Assembly: GCA_023399675.1 (NCBI GenBank) | Contig: JAEWOM010000300.1 | Coordinates: forward strand, 1-10,687 | Origin: Bacteroidota bacterium | GTDB taxonomy: Bacteria; Bacteroidota; Bacteroidia; Flavobacteriales; Weeksellaceae | Length of the DNA stretch: 10,687 nucleotides | Reading direction: 5' to 3' | In this document: piece by piece, positions 1-6,703 of the stretch | How the letters are laid out: each line of letters starts with the position of its first letter | Numbering within the stretch: the stretch's first letter is position 1 | Notes under the pieces: generated by a model | What the model was told of the DNA's origin: nothing | Databases searched by the model: none | The model's input: only the letters and a program-made list of their open reading frames with translations | Made by a program: the position numbers and the translations under genes

Positions 1-128
1 CTGAAACACAGTTTCCTATTGCCAAATACAACAAAGAAGGAATTCAATACAGAAGATTCAACAACCAGTTCGCATTCTTAATCGGTGCTTCATTCGATTT
101 GAACAGAGGCGGCGGTTCCGTTGATTAA
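1..128 (+). CDS. C-terminal end of a probable outer-membrane beta-barrel protein (5' truncated)
   Basis: Only the last 41 codons and the TAA stop (126-128) are in the window; the gene starts upstream. The visible tail contains the alternating hydrophobic/polar stretch QFAFLIGASFDLN, which looks like the final transmembrane strand of an outer-membrane barrel, followed by a short Gly-rich end (RGGGSVD). This is an inference from strand-like alternation alone. The family (TonB-dependent receptor, patatin-type barrel, porin or another) cannot be settled from so little sequence. The frame is open to the window edge, and a strong terminator follows 24 bases after the stop, which supports it being a real gene end. 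Confidence 0.6.
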   Translation, partial: ETQFPIAKYNKEGIQYRRFNNQFAFLIGASFDLNRGGGSVD

Positions 129-152
129 ACCGACGAAATAAAATATTACTTG

Positions 153-177
153 GGGCTGATTTTTTCAGCCCTTTTTT
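153..177 (+). terminator. Intrinsic terminator of the upstream barrel-protein gene
   Basis: A perfect 7-base-pair GC-rich stem (GGGCTGA at 153-159 with TCAGCCC at 165-171) encloses a 5-base T loop and is followed at once by six T residues (172-177). This is the classic Rho-independent layout and sits 24 bases after the stop at 126-128. It separates that gene from sodC. Confidence 0.88.
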
Positions 178-209
178 ATGGGTTGAACTTACATATTTAA
201 TCTAAAATG

Positions 210-241
210 TTGCAGGATTGGCAATCTCACTTTTACTTTTG
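210..241 (+). promoter_or_regulatory. Putative flavobacterial sigma-A promoter of sodC
   Basis: TACTTTTG at 234-241 matches the Bacteroidota -7 element TAnnTTTG. A TTG at 210-212 lies 21 bases upstream, within the usual -33 spacing; a second TTG at 218-220 is closer. Transcription would begin at about 246-249, giving a leader of roughly 35 bases rich in A and T before the ATG at 282. The leader has no Shine-Dalgarno sequence, as is usual in this phylum. The call rests on motif match and position only. Confidence 0.55.
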
Positions 242-281
242 AAGTGAATCGTCGTACATTTATTTTTTTAAAAATAAACGT

Positions 282-785
282 ATGAAAAATTTCTTTCTTT
301 CTCTTGCTGCAATGGCTCTTGTGGCATCGTGTACTGCCACTACGAAAACCTACACTATTCAGCCAAAAAGCGGAACCGATACACAGGGAACGGCTAAGCT
401 GACCAAAAAAGGTAAAACGGTTGAACTCGATCTCAATGTCTATAAACTGAAACGCAATTCGCTCCACGCGGCACATATTCATGAATTTGGCGACTGCTCC
501 AGTGCTGATGCGAGTTCTGCAGGCGGACATTGGAATCCCACCAATGAAAACCACGGTAAATGGGGAGTAGGACAACACCATTCAGGTGATTTGGGTAACC
601 TCAAAACAGATGCTTCCGGAACAGCACGCCTCGTGATGAGTTCCGATAAATGGTGTCTCGGATGTATGGACAAATCGAAAAATCTCTATGGTAAATCCAT
701 CATTATTCATGCAAAGGCTGATGATTTCCGAACCCAGCCAACCGGAAATGCCGGTGGCAGAGTTGGTTGCGTGGAGATAAAATAA
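282..785 (+). CDS. sodC: Cu/Zn superoxide dismutase, lipoprotein (SodC)
   Basis: This enzyme dismutates superoxide to oxygen and hydrogen peroxide in the cell envelope. The 167-residue precursor starts with a lipoprotein signal (hydrophobic residues 4-16, lipobox V-A-S-C with the lipidated Cys at 17). No acidic surface-export signal follows the Cys, so it probably faces the periplasm. All metal ligands are visible: copper ligands His65 and His67 (AHIHEFGDC), bridging His83 (GGHWNP), zinc ligands His91, His100 and Asp103 (HSGDLGN), and copper ligand His143 (IIHAKADD). The structural disulfide would join Cys72 and Cys163, and the active-site guiding Arg is Arg160 (GNAGGRVGC). Length and motif order fit the family. 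One oddity is an additional CxxC pair (Cys125, Cys128, in WCLGC) in the loop before the last copper ligand. The gene stands alone between two terminators. Confidence 0.97.
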   Translation: MKNFFLSLAAMALVASCTATTKTYTIQPKSGTDTQGTAKLTKKGKTVELDLNVYKLKRNSLHAAHIHEFGDCSSADASSAGGHWNPTNENHGKWGVGQHHSGDLGNLKTDASGTARLVMSSDKWCLGCMDKSKNLYGKSIIIHAKADDFRTQPTGNAGGRVGCVEIK

Positions 786-810
786 TTAGACGACAATCAT
801 AAATGAAATG

Positions 811-838
811 AAGTTCCGGAAAATTTTCGGAACTTTTT
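811..838 (+). terminator. Intrinsic terminator of sodC
   Basis: AAGTTCCG (811-818) pairs perfectly with CGGAACTT (828-835). The stem can extend inward by A-T and one G-T pair, and it leads into a run of five T residues (834-838). It lies 25 bases after the sodC stop and isolates that gene from the next one. Confidence 0.82.
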
Positions 839-857
839 CGTTTACGGTCATTTCAAT

Positions 858-885
858 TTGAATAACGGAAAAACAAGTATCTTTA
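858..885 (+). promoter_or_regulatory. Weak candidate promoter for the secreted-protein gene at 1005
   Basis: TATCTTTA at 878-885 matches seven of eight positions expected for a TAnnTTTG box (final A instead of G). A TTG at 858-860 lies 17 bases upstream, at the short end of the allowed spacing. If used, the mRNA leader would be about 110 bases. I see no better box in 886-1004; TATGATTTG at 940-948 has one base too many between TA and TTTG and no TTG at proper spacing. Low confidence. Confidence 0.25.
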
Positions 886-1004
886 GCGAGGATTTTCCTA
901 TCCATTAGCAACACCCCCGCAAGGCAATTGTGAAGATTCTATGATTTGCAGTAAACAGCGTTTGATCATTAAAAATATCAAAATCAATTCAATAAGACTA
1001 CTTT

Positions 1005-2033
1005 ATGAGGAAACTATATGCTCTAATTTTTGTTTTTTGCCTGAGTTTTTTTGCCTTTTCGCAGTCCATACAGTTTATTTCAAGCCGTACAGGTGATCCG
1101 CTGCCTGACATCACCGTTTTTAACAGTTCCGGAGACATTGTGGCAACGTCCGATATTGATGGGAAAATCCTGAAAAAAAATCTGATGCCTTTTACCGGTG
1201 ATTATACCCTTTACGATAAGGATTATAAAATCGGTGTCCTGCAACCACAAGATGTTGATAATTCATTGATAAAACTAAATGATAAAGTTTACCGTATTCA
1301 GCCGGTTGTAATCCAAAACCAAACGAATTCCAAATATCTGTACCTAAGCGGTTTTTTTATCAGTTTTGTTACAGTTAACGGAAAATTAACTGCATACACG
1401 GACGGTGAAGTCATTTCGGTATTTGACAACCGATCGAAAAAGTTTCAGAATGATTTCGTAAAGCAGTTTAGAACTTACATTATCCACAATCCAGAAGCCT
1501 CAGAAACCAAAGCGCTTGCAGACAATAATCAGCGGAGCAATTTAAGGATTCCAAGCTTTGAAATCCTTGGGCAATATTCTGCCACAAAGCAGAAAGATAA
1601 GACCTCTGATTTGCTGGAATTCAGTAGGAGCGACTACGATATTGTAGAATGGAAGGAAGCCAGGTTTGAAGATAAAGAATTTAAATTTTTAGGCTACCGT
1701 GTTACAGACATGAAGGCAACCAATACGCTTTTATACAGGAAAGGCTCGGCCAAACTTCTCAGAGATCTGCACGAAATTTCGCAGGAAGAATCTTCAAAGC
1801 TTAAGCATAAGTCAGAAACCGATTATAACAATATGGTGGTATACAGTTATTTCTACCCGCAGAAAATTACATTCGGTGACGAAAGGAAACTGGAAGGTGT
1901 GCGTTTTATCACGGCTTGGAGTGACTATGAAACAAAATATTGGGAACAGGAAGGTTTTCCTGATAAAAAGAAGGTTTTCGACAGTTTCTTTGCAAAAAAC
2001 CTCGTATTACTGCAAAATATTAGAACACCTTAG
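1005..2033 (+). CDS. Secreted/periplasmic protein of unknown function with N-terminal regulatory-like beta-sandwich
   Basis: I do not recognise a named family for the whole 342-residue protein. Residues 1-19 form a typical type I signal peptide (basic RK, hydrophobic core, FAFS before Gln20), so it is exported. Residues 20 to about 95 resemble the start of a carboxypeptidase-regulatory-like or Ig-like domain: beta strands around a turn like SRTGDPLPDITV, then ATSDIDGKI, which in this phylum often begins larger envelope proteins. No TonB plug, barrel or C-terminal sorting domain follows. Residues 106-160 hold strand-like, aromatic-rich sequence (YLYLSGFFISFVTVNGKL). Residues 240-275 are strongly charged and probably helical, and the end is rich in aromatic residues (VVYSYFYPQ, TAWSDYETKYWEQ). 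No catalytic motif is evident. The gene appears monocistronic: a terminator lies upstream and the next gene converges on it. The ATG at 1005 is chosen because the signal peptide begins there. Confidence 0.85.
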   Translation: MRKLYALIFVFCLSFFAFSQSIQFISSRTGDPLPDITVFNSSGDIVATSDIDGKILKKNLMPFTGDYTLYDKDYKIGVLQPQDVDNSLIKLNDKVYRIQPVVIQNQTNSKYLYLSGFFISFVTVNGKLTAYTDGEVISVFDNRSKKFQNDFVKQFRTYIIHNPEASETKALADNNQRSNLRIPSFEILGQYSATKQKDKTSDLLEFSRSDYDIVEWKEARFEDKEFKFLGYRVTDMKATNTLLYRKGSAKLLRDLHEISQEESSKLKHKSETDYNNMVVYSYFYPQKITFGDERKLEGVRFITAWSDYETKYWEQEGFPDKKKVFDSFFAKNLVLLQNIRTP

Positions 2034-2107
2034 ATACAGTCGCCTTGCAGTAACTGTGCTGATTTTGTGTCATAAAAAAGCAATTCTGTAGGTGAACCGG
2101 AATTCAA

Positions 2108-2160
2108 AATCAAAGAATAAAATTGAAGCACTTTGTTTTGGGTAGCGAAATTCTTTGATT
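2108..2160. repeat. Perfect 11-base inverted repeat between convergent genes
   Basis: AATCAAAGAAT (2108-2118) is the exact reverse complement of ATTCTTTGATT (2150-2160), with a 31-base spacer. The right arm overlaps two bases of the flavoprotein gene's stop codon (complement of 2159-2161). Transcripts from either strand could fold it, so it may serve as a weak two-way transcription end for the tail-to-tail genes. The arms are A/T-rich (2 G/C pairs in 11) and no clear U tract follows, so terminator function is only a possibility. The rest of 2034-2158 shows nothing else beyond a 5-pair hairpin at 2036-2057. Confidence 0.4.
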
Positions 2161-3370
2161 AAGATTTCTGCGAATTCAAATGCCGGGCAATAAGCCACGC
2201 CTCGCTCCAGCAAGCCTGAAAATTGAAGCCGCCGGTCACGGCGTCAATATTGAGTACTTCTCCCGCAATATAAAAATCAGGGATTTTTTTTGAAGCCATG
2301 GTTTTGAAATCGATCTCTTTTAAGCAAACACCACCTGCAGTAACAAATTCGTCCTTGAATGTCGACTTTCCGTTTACCCGGAACACCTTCTGACACAGGG
2401 CATGCAGCAACACAGAGATTTGATTTTTCGAGAGTTGAGCGATCTGCATGTTTTCGTTAAGTTCACATACTGACAGTAACTTTTTCCAAAATCTTCCCGT
2501 TACATCGAATATTTTGGCCTGAGCAAGCGTTCGTTTGGGGTTATTCTGCCTGTATTCCTGAAGCAGTTCTTCCGCTTCGTAAATGGTTTTTCCGATAAAA
2601 TTAACCTGCAGATCGAATTCATACTGACAATCGTACAGTTCTCTTGCTTTCCACGCAGAAATCTTGAGAACCGCAGGACCGGAAAGTCCCCAGTGCGTGA
2701 TGAGCAGCGGGCCGCTTTCCTCTGTTTTCAGCGAAGGAATAGAAACTTCCGCATGCTCGAAAACAGTTCCCGGCAACTCTGTGAGCAAATCATCTTCGAT
2801 ATTGAACGTGAACAGAGACGGTACCGGAGCAATAAGACTGTGACCGAGTTCTTCCAGAATGGATAAAGACTTTGGTGAACTGCCGGTCGTGAAAATGACG
2901 ATTTCTGTATCGAAAACTTCCTTGGAAGTATGTATTCTGTAACCCGAATCATGTTTTTCAACCTTCTTAACGGTGGTTTTGGTACGAATGTCAACCTGTG
3001 TGTTCGCTGCCTCTTTCAGCAGCGTATTGATAATAGACAGCGAAGAATCTGATTCCGGGAACATTCTGCCGTCTTCTTCTGTTTTGAGGCGTACACCACG
3101 GCTATCAAACCACTCCATCGTATCGCCGGGCTGAAATTTTGTAAAAACACTGATCAGCTCTTTATTACCTCTCGGATAAAATTTCACCAGTTCTTTCGGA
3201 TCGAAACAGGCATGGCTAACATTGCAGCGCCCGCCACCGGATACGCGGACCTTCTGCAAAACTTCCGAGTTCTGTTCCAGAATAGTTATTTCATAGCGGT
3301 TATCATCCAAATTTGCCGCACAGAAAAAACCTGCAGCTCCTCCACCGATGATGTACACTTTCTTTCGCAT
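2159..3370 (-). CDS. BaiN/HI0933 (YhiN)-family NAD(P)/FAD-dependent flavoprotein
   Basis: This is a soluble flavoprotein of 403 residues, the normal length for the HI0933-like family. The N-terminal dinucleotide-binding fold is clear (VYIIGGGAAGFFCAANL, residues 5-21, with acidic Glu32 ending the second strand). The family signatures follow: VSGGGRCNVSH (43-53), DGRMFPES (100-107), TTGSSPKS (161-168), THWGLSGPAVL (225-235) and the C-terminal FAD site FYIAGEVLNIDAVTGGFNFQ (367-386). The start is set at 3370 because the fold begins directly there. An in-frame ATG at 3436 would add 22 unrelated residues and overlap the preceding gene. Substrate is unknown. Family members have been named BaiN (bile-acid metabolism) or aminoacetone oxidase, and from memory E. 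coli YhiN has been reported to make dihydrouridine in 23S rRNA. In a flavobacterium the rRNA role seems likelier than bile-acid chemistry, but this is inference. It is the last gene of the tamB-tamL-yihY-like run, 37 bases after its neighbour. Confidence 0.92.
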   Translation of the reverse strand: MRKKVYIIGGGAAGFFCAANLDDNRYEITILEQNSEVLQKVRVSGGGRCNVSHACFDPKELVKFYPRGNKELISVFTKFQPGDTMEWFDSRGVRLKTEEDGRMFPESDSSLSIINTLLKEAANTQVDIRTKTTVKKVEKHDSGYRIHTSKEVFDTEIVIFTTGSSPKSLSILEELGHSLIAPVPSLFTFNIEDDLLTELPGTVFEHAEVSIPSLKTEESGPLLITHWGLSGPAVLKISAWKARELYDCQYEFDLQVNFIGKTIYEAEELLQEYRQNNPKRTLAQAKIFDVTGRFWKKLLSVCELNENMQIAQLSKNQISVLLHALCQKVFRVNGKSTFKDEFVTAGGVCLKEIDFKTMASKKIPDFYIAGEVLNIDAVTGGFNFQACWSEAWLIARHLNSQKS

Positions 3371-3407
3371 GCAGAAATTTAAGTAAATTTTTATTACCGG
3401 AAGATGC

Positions 3408-4325
3408 TTATGTCTCCTGCCTTTTATTTCCTCCAAACTTCAGCCAGCTCCACTGTGCATGTTTTGCCGGCGCAATTCCCAGGCCTTTTGCCTCAGAATA
3501 TAGTTTGGTAAATGCGGCACCAAAAAACAGAATCATACACGAATAATTGACCCACATCATAATGATGATTACCGTTCCTGCAGCACCGAAAGCCGATGCC
3601 GGCTTGAGATGGGCAAAATACAGACTCAACAGAAATTTCCCCAAAGTAAAAAGCAGCGCCGTTACGAATGCTCCAGCCCAAACAGATTTCCAACGGATCT
3701 TAGCGTCCGGAAGAATTTTATAAATTAACCCGAATACCAATACCATGATGAAAAAGCCGATAACGTAATTCAAAACCTGAATTAAGTTATAGGTCTTTGT
3801 CCCGAGCAGCGAAGTAATGAGATCATTGAAAAGACTGACGAGCGACGACAGCAGCATGGTACTCATCAGTAAAATCCCGATGATTACAATCATAATCAGA
3901 GAATTTAACCGATTGAGTAAAAATTCTTTGATGGCCTTTTCCGGTGCTGCCTCAACACCCCATATACTGTTCAACGATTTCTGAAGATGAAAAAACAGGG
4001 TGGTTGCCCCGAAAATCAATGACAGGACACCCACCACTTTCATCACCCAGTTCTGTTTATCAACCAGCGTTGCAGCGATAATTCCTTCCAGACTTTTAGA
4101 AACTTCCCGGCCCATCACATCGCCGATCTGGCGGCTGAGTTCCCCGCGGATAGCTTCTTCACCCAGAACATTTCCCGCGACCCAGATGATGATGATAAGC
4201 ACACCGGGTATTGAAAAAACGGCAGCATAAGCCAGACTCATGCTGTCTTTCGCAGCAGAAGAACCGTTCCATTCCTGAAAAGTTTTTTTCAGCATTTTCC
4301 AGTAGAAATTCAGATGTTCAACCAT
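3408..4325 (-). CDS. YihY/BrkB-family inner-membrane protein
   Basis: This is a polytopic inner-membrane protein of 305 residues with about six transmembrane helices, near residues 30-52, 93-113, 140-165, 182-203, 213-236 and 246-270. Family hallmarks are visible: YKILPDAKIRWKSVWAGA (202-219), the conserved loop and helix before the fifth segment, and SAFGAAGTVIIIMMWVNYS (244-262) at the start of the last one. Family members were once misnamed ribonuclease BN; their biochemical role is not established. E. coli YhjD, a relative, has been linked genetically to export of lipid A precursors, which suggests lipid or glycolipid movement at the inner membrane. The start at 4325 lies 20 bases after the tamL stop. 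An in-frame ATG at 4397 would overlap tamL by 52 bases and adds a non-hydrophobic, unfamiliar extension, so it was not chosen. Co-transcription with the TAM genes is likely from the spacing. Confidence 0.92.
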   Translation of the reverse strand: MVEHLNFYWKMLKKTFQEWNGSSAAKDSMSLAYAAVFSIPGVLIIIIWVAGNVLGEEAIRGELSRQIGDVMGREVSKSLEGIIAATLVDKQNWVMKVVGVLSLIFGATTLFFHLQKSLNSIWGVEAAPEKAIKEFLLNRLNSLIMIVIIGILLMSTMLLSSLVSLFNDLITSLLGTKTYNLIQVLNYVIGFFIMVLVFGLIYKILPDAKIRWKSVWAGAFVTALLFTLGKFLLSLYFAHLKPASAFGAAGTVIIIMMWVNYSCMILFFGAAFTKLYSEAKGLGIAPAKHAQWSWLKFGGNKRQET

Positions 4326-4345
4326 AGAAATTCTCTGATAAAAAA

Positions 4346-6700
4346 TTAGAAGGGATATCCGATGGCAATGTTCAGCATTAAATTGTTGCGGCGCCAATCA
4401 CCACTTCCGAAATCGATTTTATTAAACATCCAGCGGTCATCTTTTTCGTAATAAGGTACGCGAATCGGCATTGCGAGATCGAGCCTCAGCAGTAAAATAT
4501 TGAAATCCAGCCTCAAACCGACGCCGGCACCCATCGCGATTTCACTCAGCCAGTCACCTGAAAATTTTGCACCCGGTCTCGTTTCATCTTCATTGATGAG
4601 CCAAACGTTTCCTGCATCAACAAAAACCGCCGCATTGAGAAAACGGTACAGGTTGGCCCGGTATTCAGCATTGAGTTCCAGTTTGATATCACCTGCCTGA
4701 TCATAGCGGCCGATATTTCCGTTCGCATCTCTCGGATCATAACTTCCCGGACCTAAGGTTCTTGCCCGGAACGCCCGCACACTGTTGCTTCCACCGGCAA
4801 AAAACTGCCGTGAAAACGGTATGTACAGGGAATTTCCCCAGGGATATGCAACACCGCCAATCAAACGCGCTGCTACAGACTGTTTCGGCGTAAACTTATG
4901 ATAAAGCCGCACATCGTGTTCCATTTTAGCGTACTGACTGAACGGCGTTTTGGCAATTTTTCGAACCTCATCTTTTTTGGCATTGGCACCCGTGAGAAGT
5001 CCCGCTACATTCCCCGCAAGATCCAGAAATCCACGGTAATAATAGGTGGTATTCAGCGGCAGCATCGTATTGGTGTAGGTGTATGCGTAATTCGATCCGA
5101 AGATCAACTGCTGTTCAACGGCTCTTGCGAGATAAGGTTTATCGGCAACATAATATCTGTAAAGATCGGTGACGTTCTGCGGCGCTACTACCGTTACATC
5201 TACGACTTTTAAATCATGGTCTTTTCTGATATTTTCCTTCCAGTTGTAGCCGAATGACGCATTAAAATTGTGTAAGGTGTACCACTTTGTCCGCGCGACA
5301 AATTCATAACCTAAAACTGCATTGGTTCGCGGCACAAACTCACTCGATGAGGTAAACCTGAACGGCGCAACAATTCTTGGAATGGAAAGCGCCGCATTTC
5401 CTCCCGCCCGGAAAATATTGCCTTCTCCGCGTTCCTGCGGTTTCGGGCCGCCAACCTGTACGTCAAAAGCGCCAAATAAGGATACTTTCAGCTGTTCGGC
5501 TGCACGAAAAATATTGCGGTGGGTCCAGTTGAGATTCACCTCCGAACCGGCATAATTTGCGGAATTGGTCTTGCCGAGAACTTCCGCTCTCAACGACTGA
5601 AAATCCTTCGGAGTCAGCAGGTAATACGCATCAAACTTATTTCGCAGACTGTCTGAAATAACGAATTCATTTTTAACGAATTTAAATACACCTAAACTGA
5701 TGAGCCGGTTCAAAGTAAGGTTATGGTCTGCCCGGTTATAGATATCGCCTGTGTTGAAATACAGCGCGCGGTCAAACATTTTAGGTTTGAACTTTTCATT
5801 CGGATCGATGATATAAAAATCGTTGTAAATCTCTACAGAGTCAACATTCATCGGGATTCCGTATCTGTTTTCGCGAACATCAGCAAGGTTGTAATCGGGA
5901 AAAACGATGACTTTATCAATGCTGAACTGTTTTTTAGCCAGGTCGGGCGTGTTTTCCTTCACCTTAACGATCAGCTCCACTTCGGGTTTGTCGGTAACCG
6001 TACTGTCTGCCTGCACAATCAGGTTATCCGGATGAAAATAATAAAATCCGTTTTCCTTCATGCGGTTATCGATGCGTTCTCTTTCGCCTTTAATGACATC
6101 GAGATCGAAAGGTTTGCCTTTCTGCAAAAGCGTTTTTTCTTTCGTCGCCTGAATATGCTGATTGAGTTTTGTGCTGTCCTCAGGAAATGAAACATCGCTA
6201 ATCAGATACCGTGCTCCTGTGGTAACATCGTACTCAACCCTGGCTTTCTTATTGTTAACAATGGTGTCATACGATGCTCTGGCATTGAAGTAACCTTTGT
6301 TTTCGGAATGGTTTACAATTATTTCCCTGTTGAATTCGCGGTCCACCTGCTGCAGCAAAACCGGCTCTTCGCCGACTTTATTTTTTAACCAGTTAACAAT
6401 TCCCTTATCTTTTTTCGGTTCGGGTGTAATATTGTAAATCCACAGTCTGGGTCTTAGTCCGAGGAAAGAAGAATTCGGCTTCGGAGTCAGATTTTTTTCC
6501 AGGCCGTCTTTCAATTCCGAACTTTCGCCTTTTGAAATGGTATCGTTCAGAATATTGATTTTTGCGCCGGTATACAGCAGTTCGCCTTCATTAAGATATC
6601 GGGTGTTGCAGGATAATAAAACGACGGCGAGGACCACAGTTAATATTGTGCTGCAAACAGGTGCATCATTTTTCTGATATTTTCTGTTGAAAATTTTCAT
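4346..6700 (-). CDS. tamL: Translocation and assembly module lipoprotein TamL (BamA/TamA-family outer-membrane barrel)
   Basis: This is the outer-membrane half of the translocation and assembly module, 784 residues. The N-terminus is a lipoprotein signal (hydrophobic residues 15-30, L-L-S-C with the lipidated Cys at 31), a feature that separates Bacteroidota TamL from the proteobacterial TamA. The mature protein begins NTRYLNEGELLYTGA, typical of the group. Residues of about 40-370 form the periplasmic POTRA-like region, for example REFNREIIVNHSENKGYF (121-138), a POTRA-type helix-strand, and FNTGDIYNR (315-323). Residues of about 370-784 form the C-terminal barrel, with GGSNSVRAFRARTLGPGSYD (636-655) holding the counterpart of the BamA VRGF loop motif (here VRAF, 641-644), FVDAGNVW (693-700), and a final Phe after strand-like LMLNIAIGYP. 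It begins 3 bases after the tamB stop, so the two are almost certainly cotranslated. The start at 6700 puts the lipobox at a normal distance. Confidence 0.94.
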   Translation of the reverse strand: MKIFNRKYQKNDAPVCSTILTVVLAVVLLSCNTRYLNEGELLYTGAKINILNDTISKGESSELKDGLEKNLTPKPNSSFLGLRPRLWIYNITPEPKKDKGIVNWLKNKVGEEPVLLQQVDREFNREIIVNHSENKGYFNARASYDTIVNNKKARVEYDVTTGARYLISDVSFPEDSTKLNQHIQATKEKTLLQKGKPFDLDVIKGERERIDNRMKENGFYYFHPDNLIVQADSTVTDKPEVELIVKVKENTPDLAKKQFSIDKVIVFPDYNLADVRENRYGIPMNVDSVEIYNDFYIIDPNEKFKPKMFDRALYFNTGDIYNRADHNLTLNRLISLGVFKFVKNEFVISDSLRNKFDAYYLLTPKDFQSLRAEVLGKTNSANYAGSEVNLNWTHRNIFRAAEQLKVSLFGAFDVQVGGPKPQERGEGNIFRAGGNAALSIPRIVAPFRFTSSSEFVPRTNAVLGYEFVARTKWYTLHNFNASFGYNWKENIRKDHDLKVVDVTVVAPQNVTDLYRYYVADKPYLARAVEQQLIFGSNYAYTYTNTMLPLNTTYYYRGFLDLAGNVAGLLTGANAKKDEVRKIAKTPFSQYAKMEHDVRLYHKFTPKQSVAARLIGGVAYPWGNSLYIPFSRQFFAGGSNSVRAFRARTLGPGSYDPRDANGNIGRYDQAGDIKLELNAEYRANLYRFLNAAVFVDAGNVWLINEDETRPGAKFSGDWLSEIAMGAGVGLRLDFNILLLRLDLAMPIRVPYYEKDDRWMFNKIDFGSGDWRRNNLMLNIAIGYPF

Positions 6701-6703
6701 TGT

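Noticed and set aside
189-581. A 130-codon open frame on the - strand overlapping the sodC promoter region and 5' half
   Set aside because: It runs antisense to an unmistakable SodC frame with all metal ligands. The translation has no domain features and shows a mixed Ser/Arg/Phe composition.
940-948. TATGATTTG as a possible -7 promoter element for the gene at 1005
   Set aside because: It has three bases rather than two between TA and TTTG, and the nearest upstream TTG (928-930) is only 9 bases away, too close for a -33 element.
3371-3436. 22-codon N-terminal extension of the flavoprotein from an upstream ATG at 3436
   Set aside because: The dinucleotide-binding fold starts right at the Met at 3370. 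The extension would overlap the end of the YihY-like gene by 29 bases and shows no signal or family similarity.
5723-6190. A 155-codon open frame on the + strand opposite tamL
   Set aside because: It is antisense to the POTRA-like region of tamL, with a composition typical of shadow frames and no family features.
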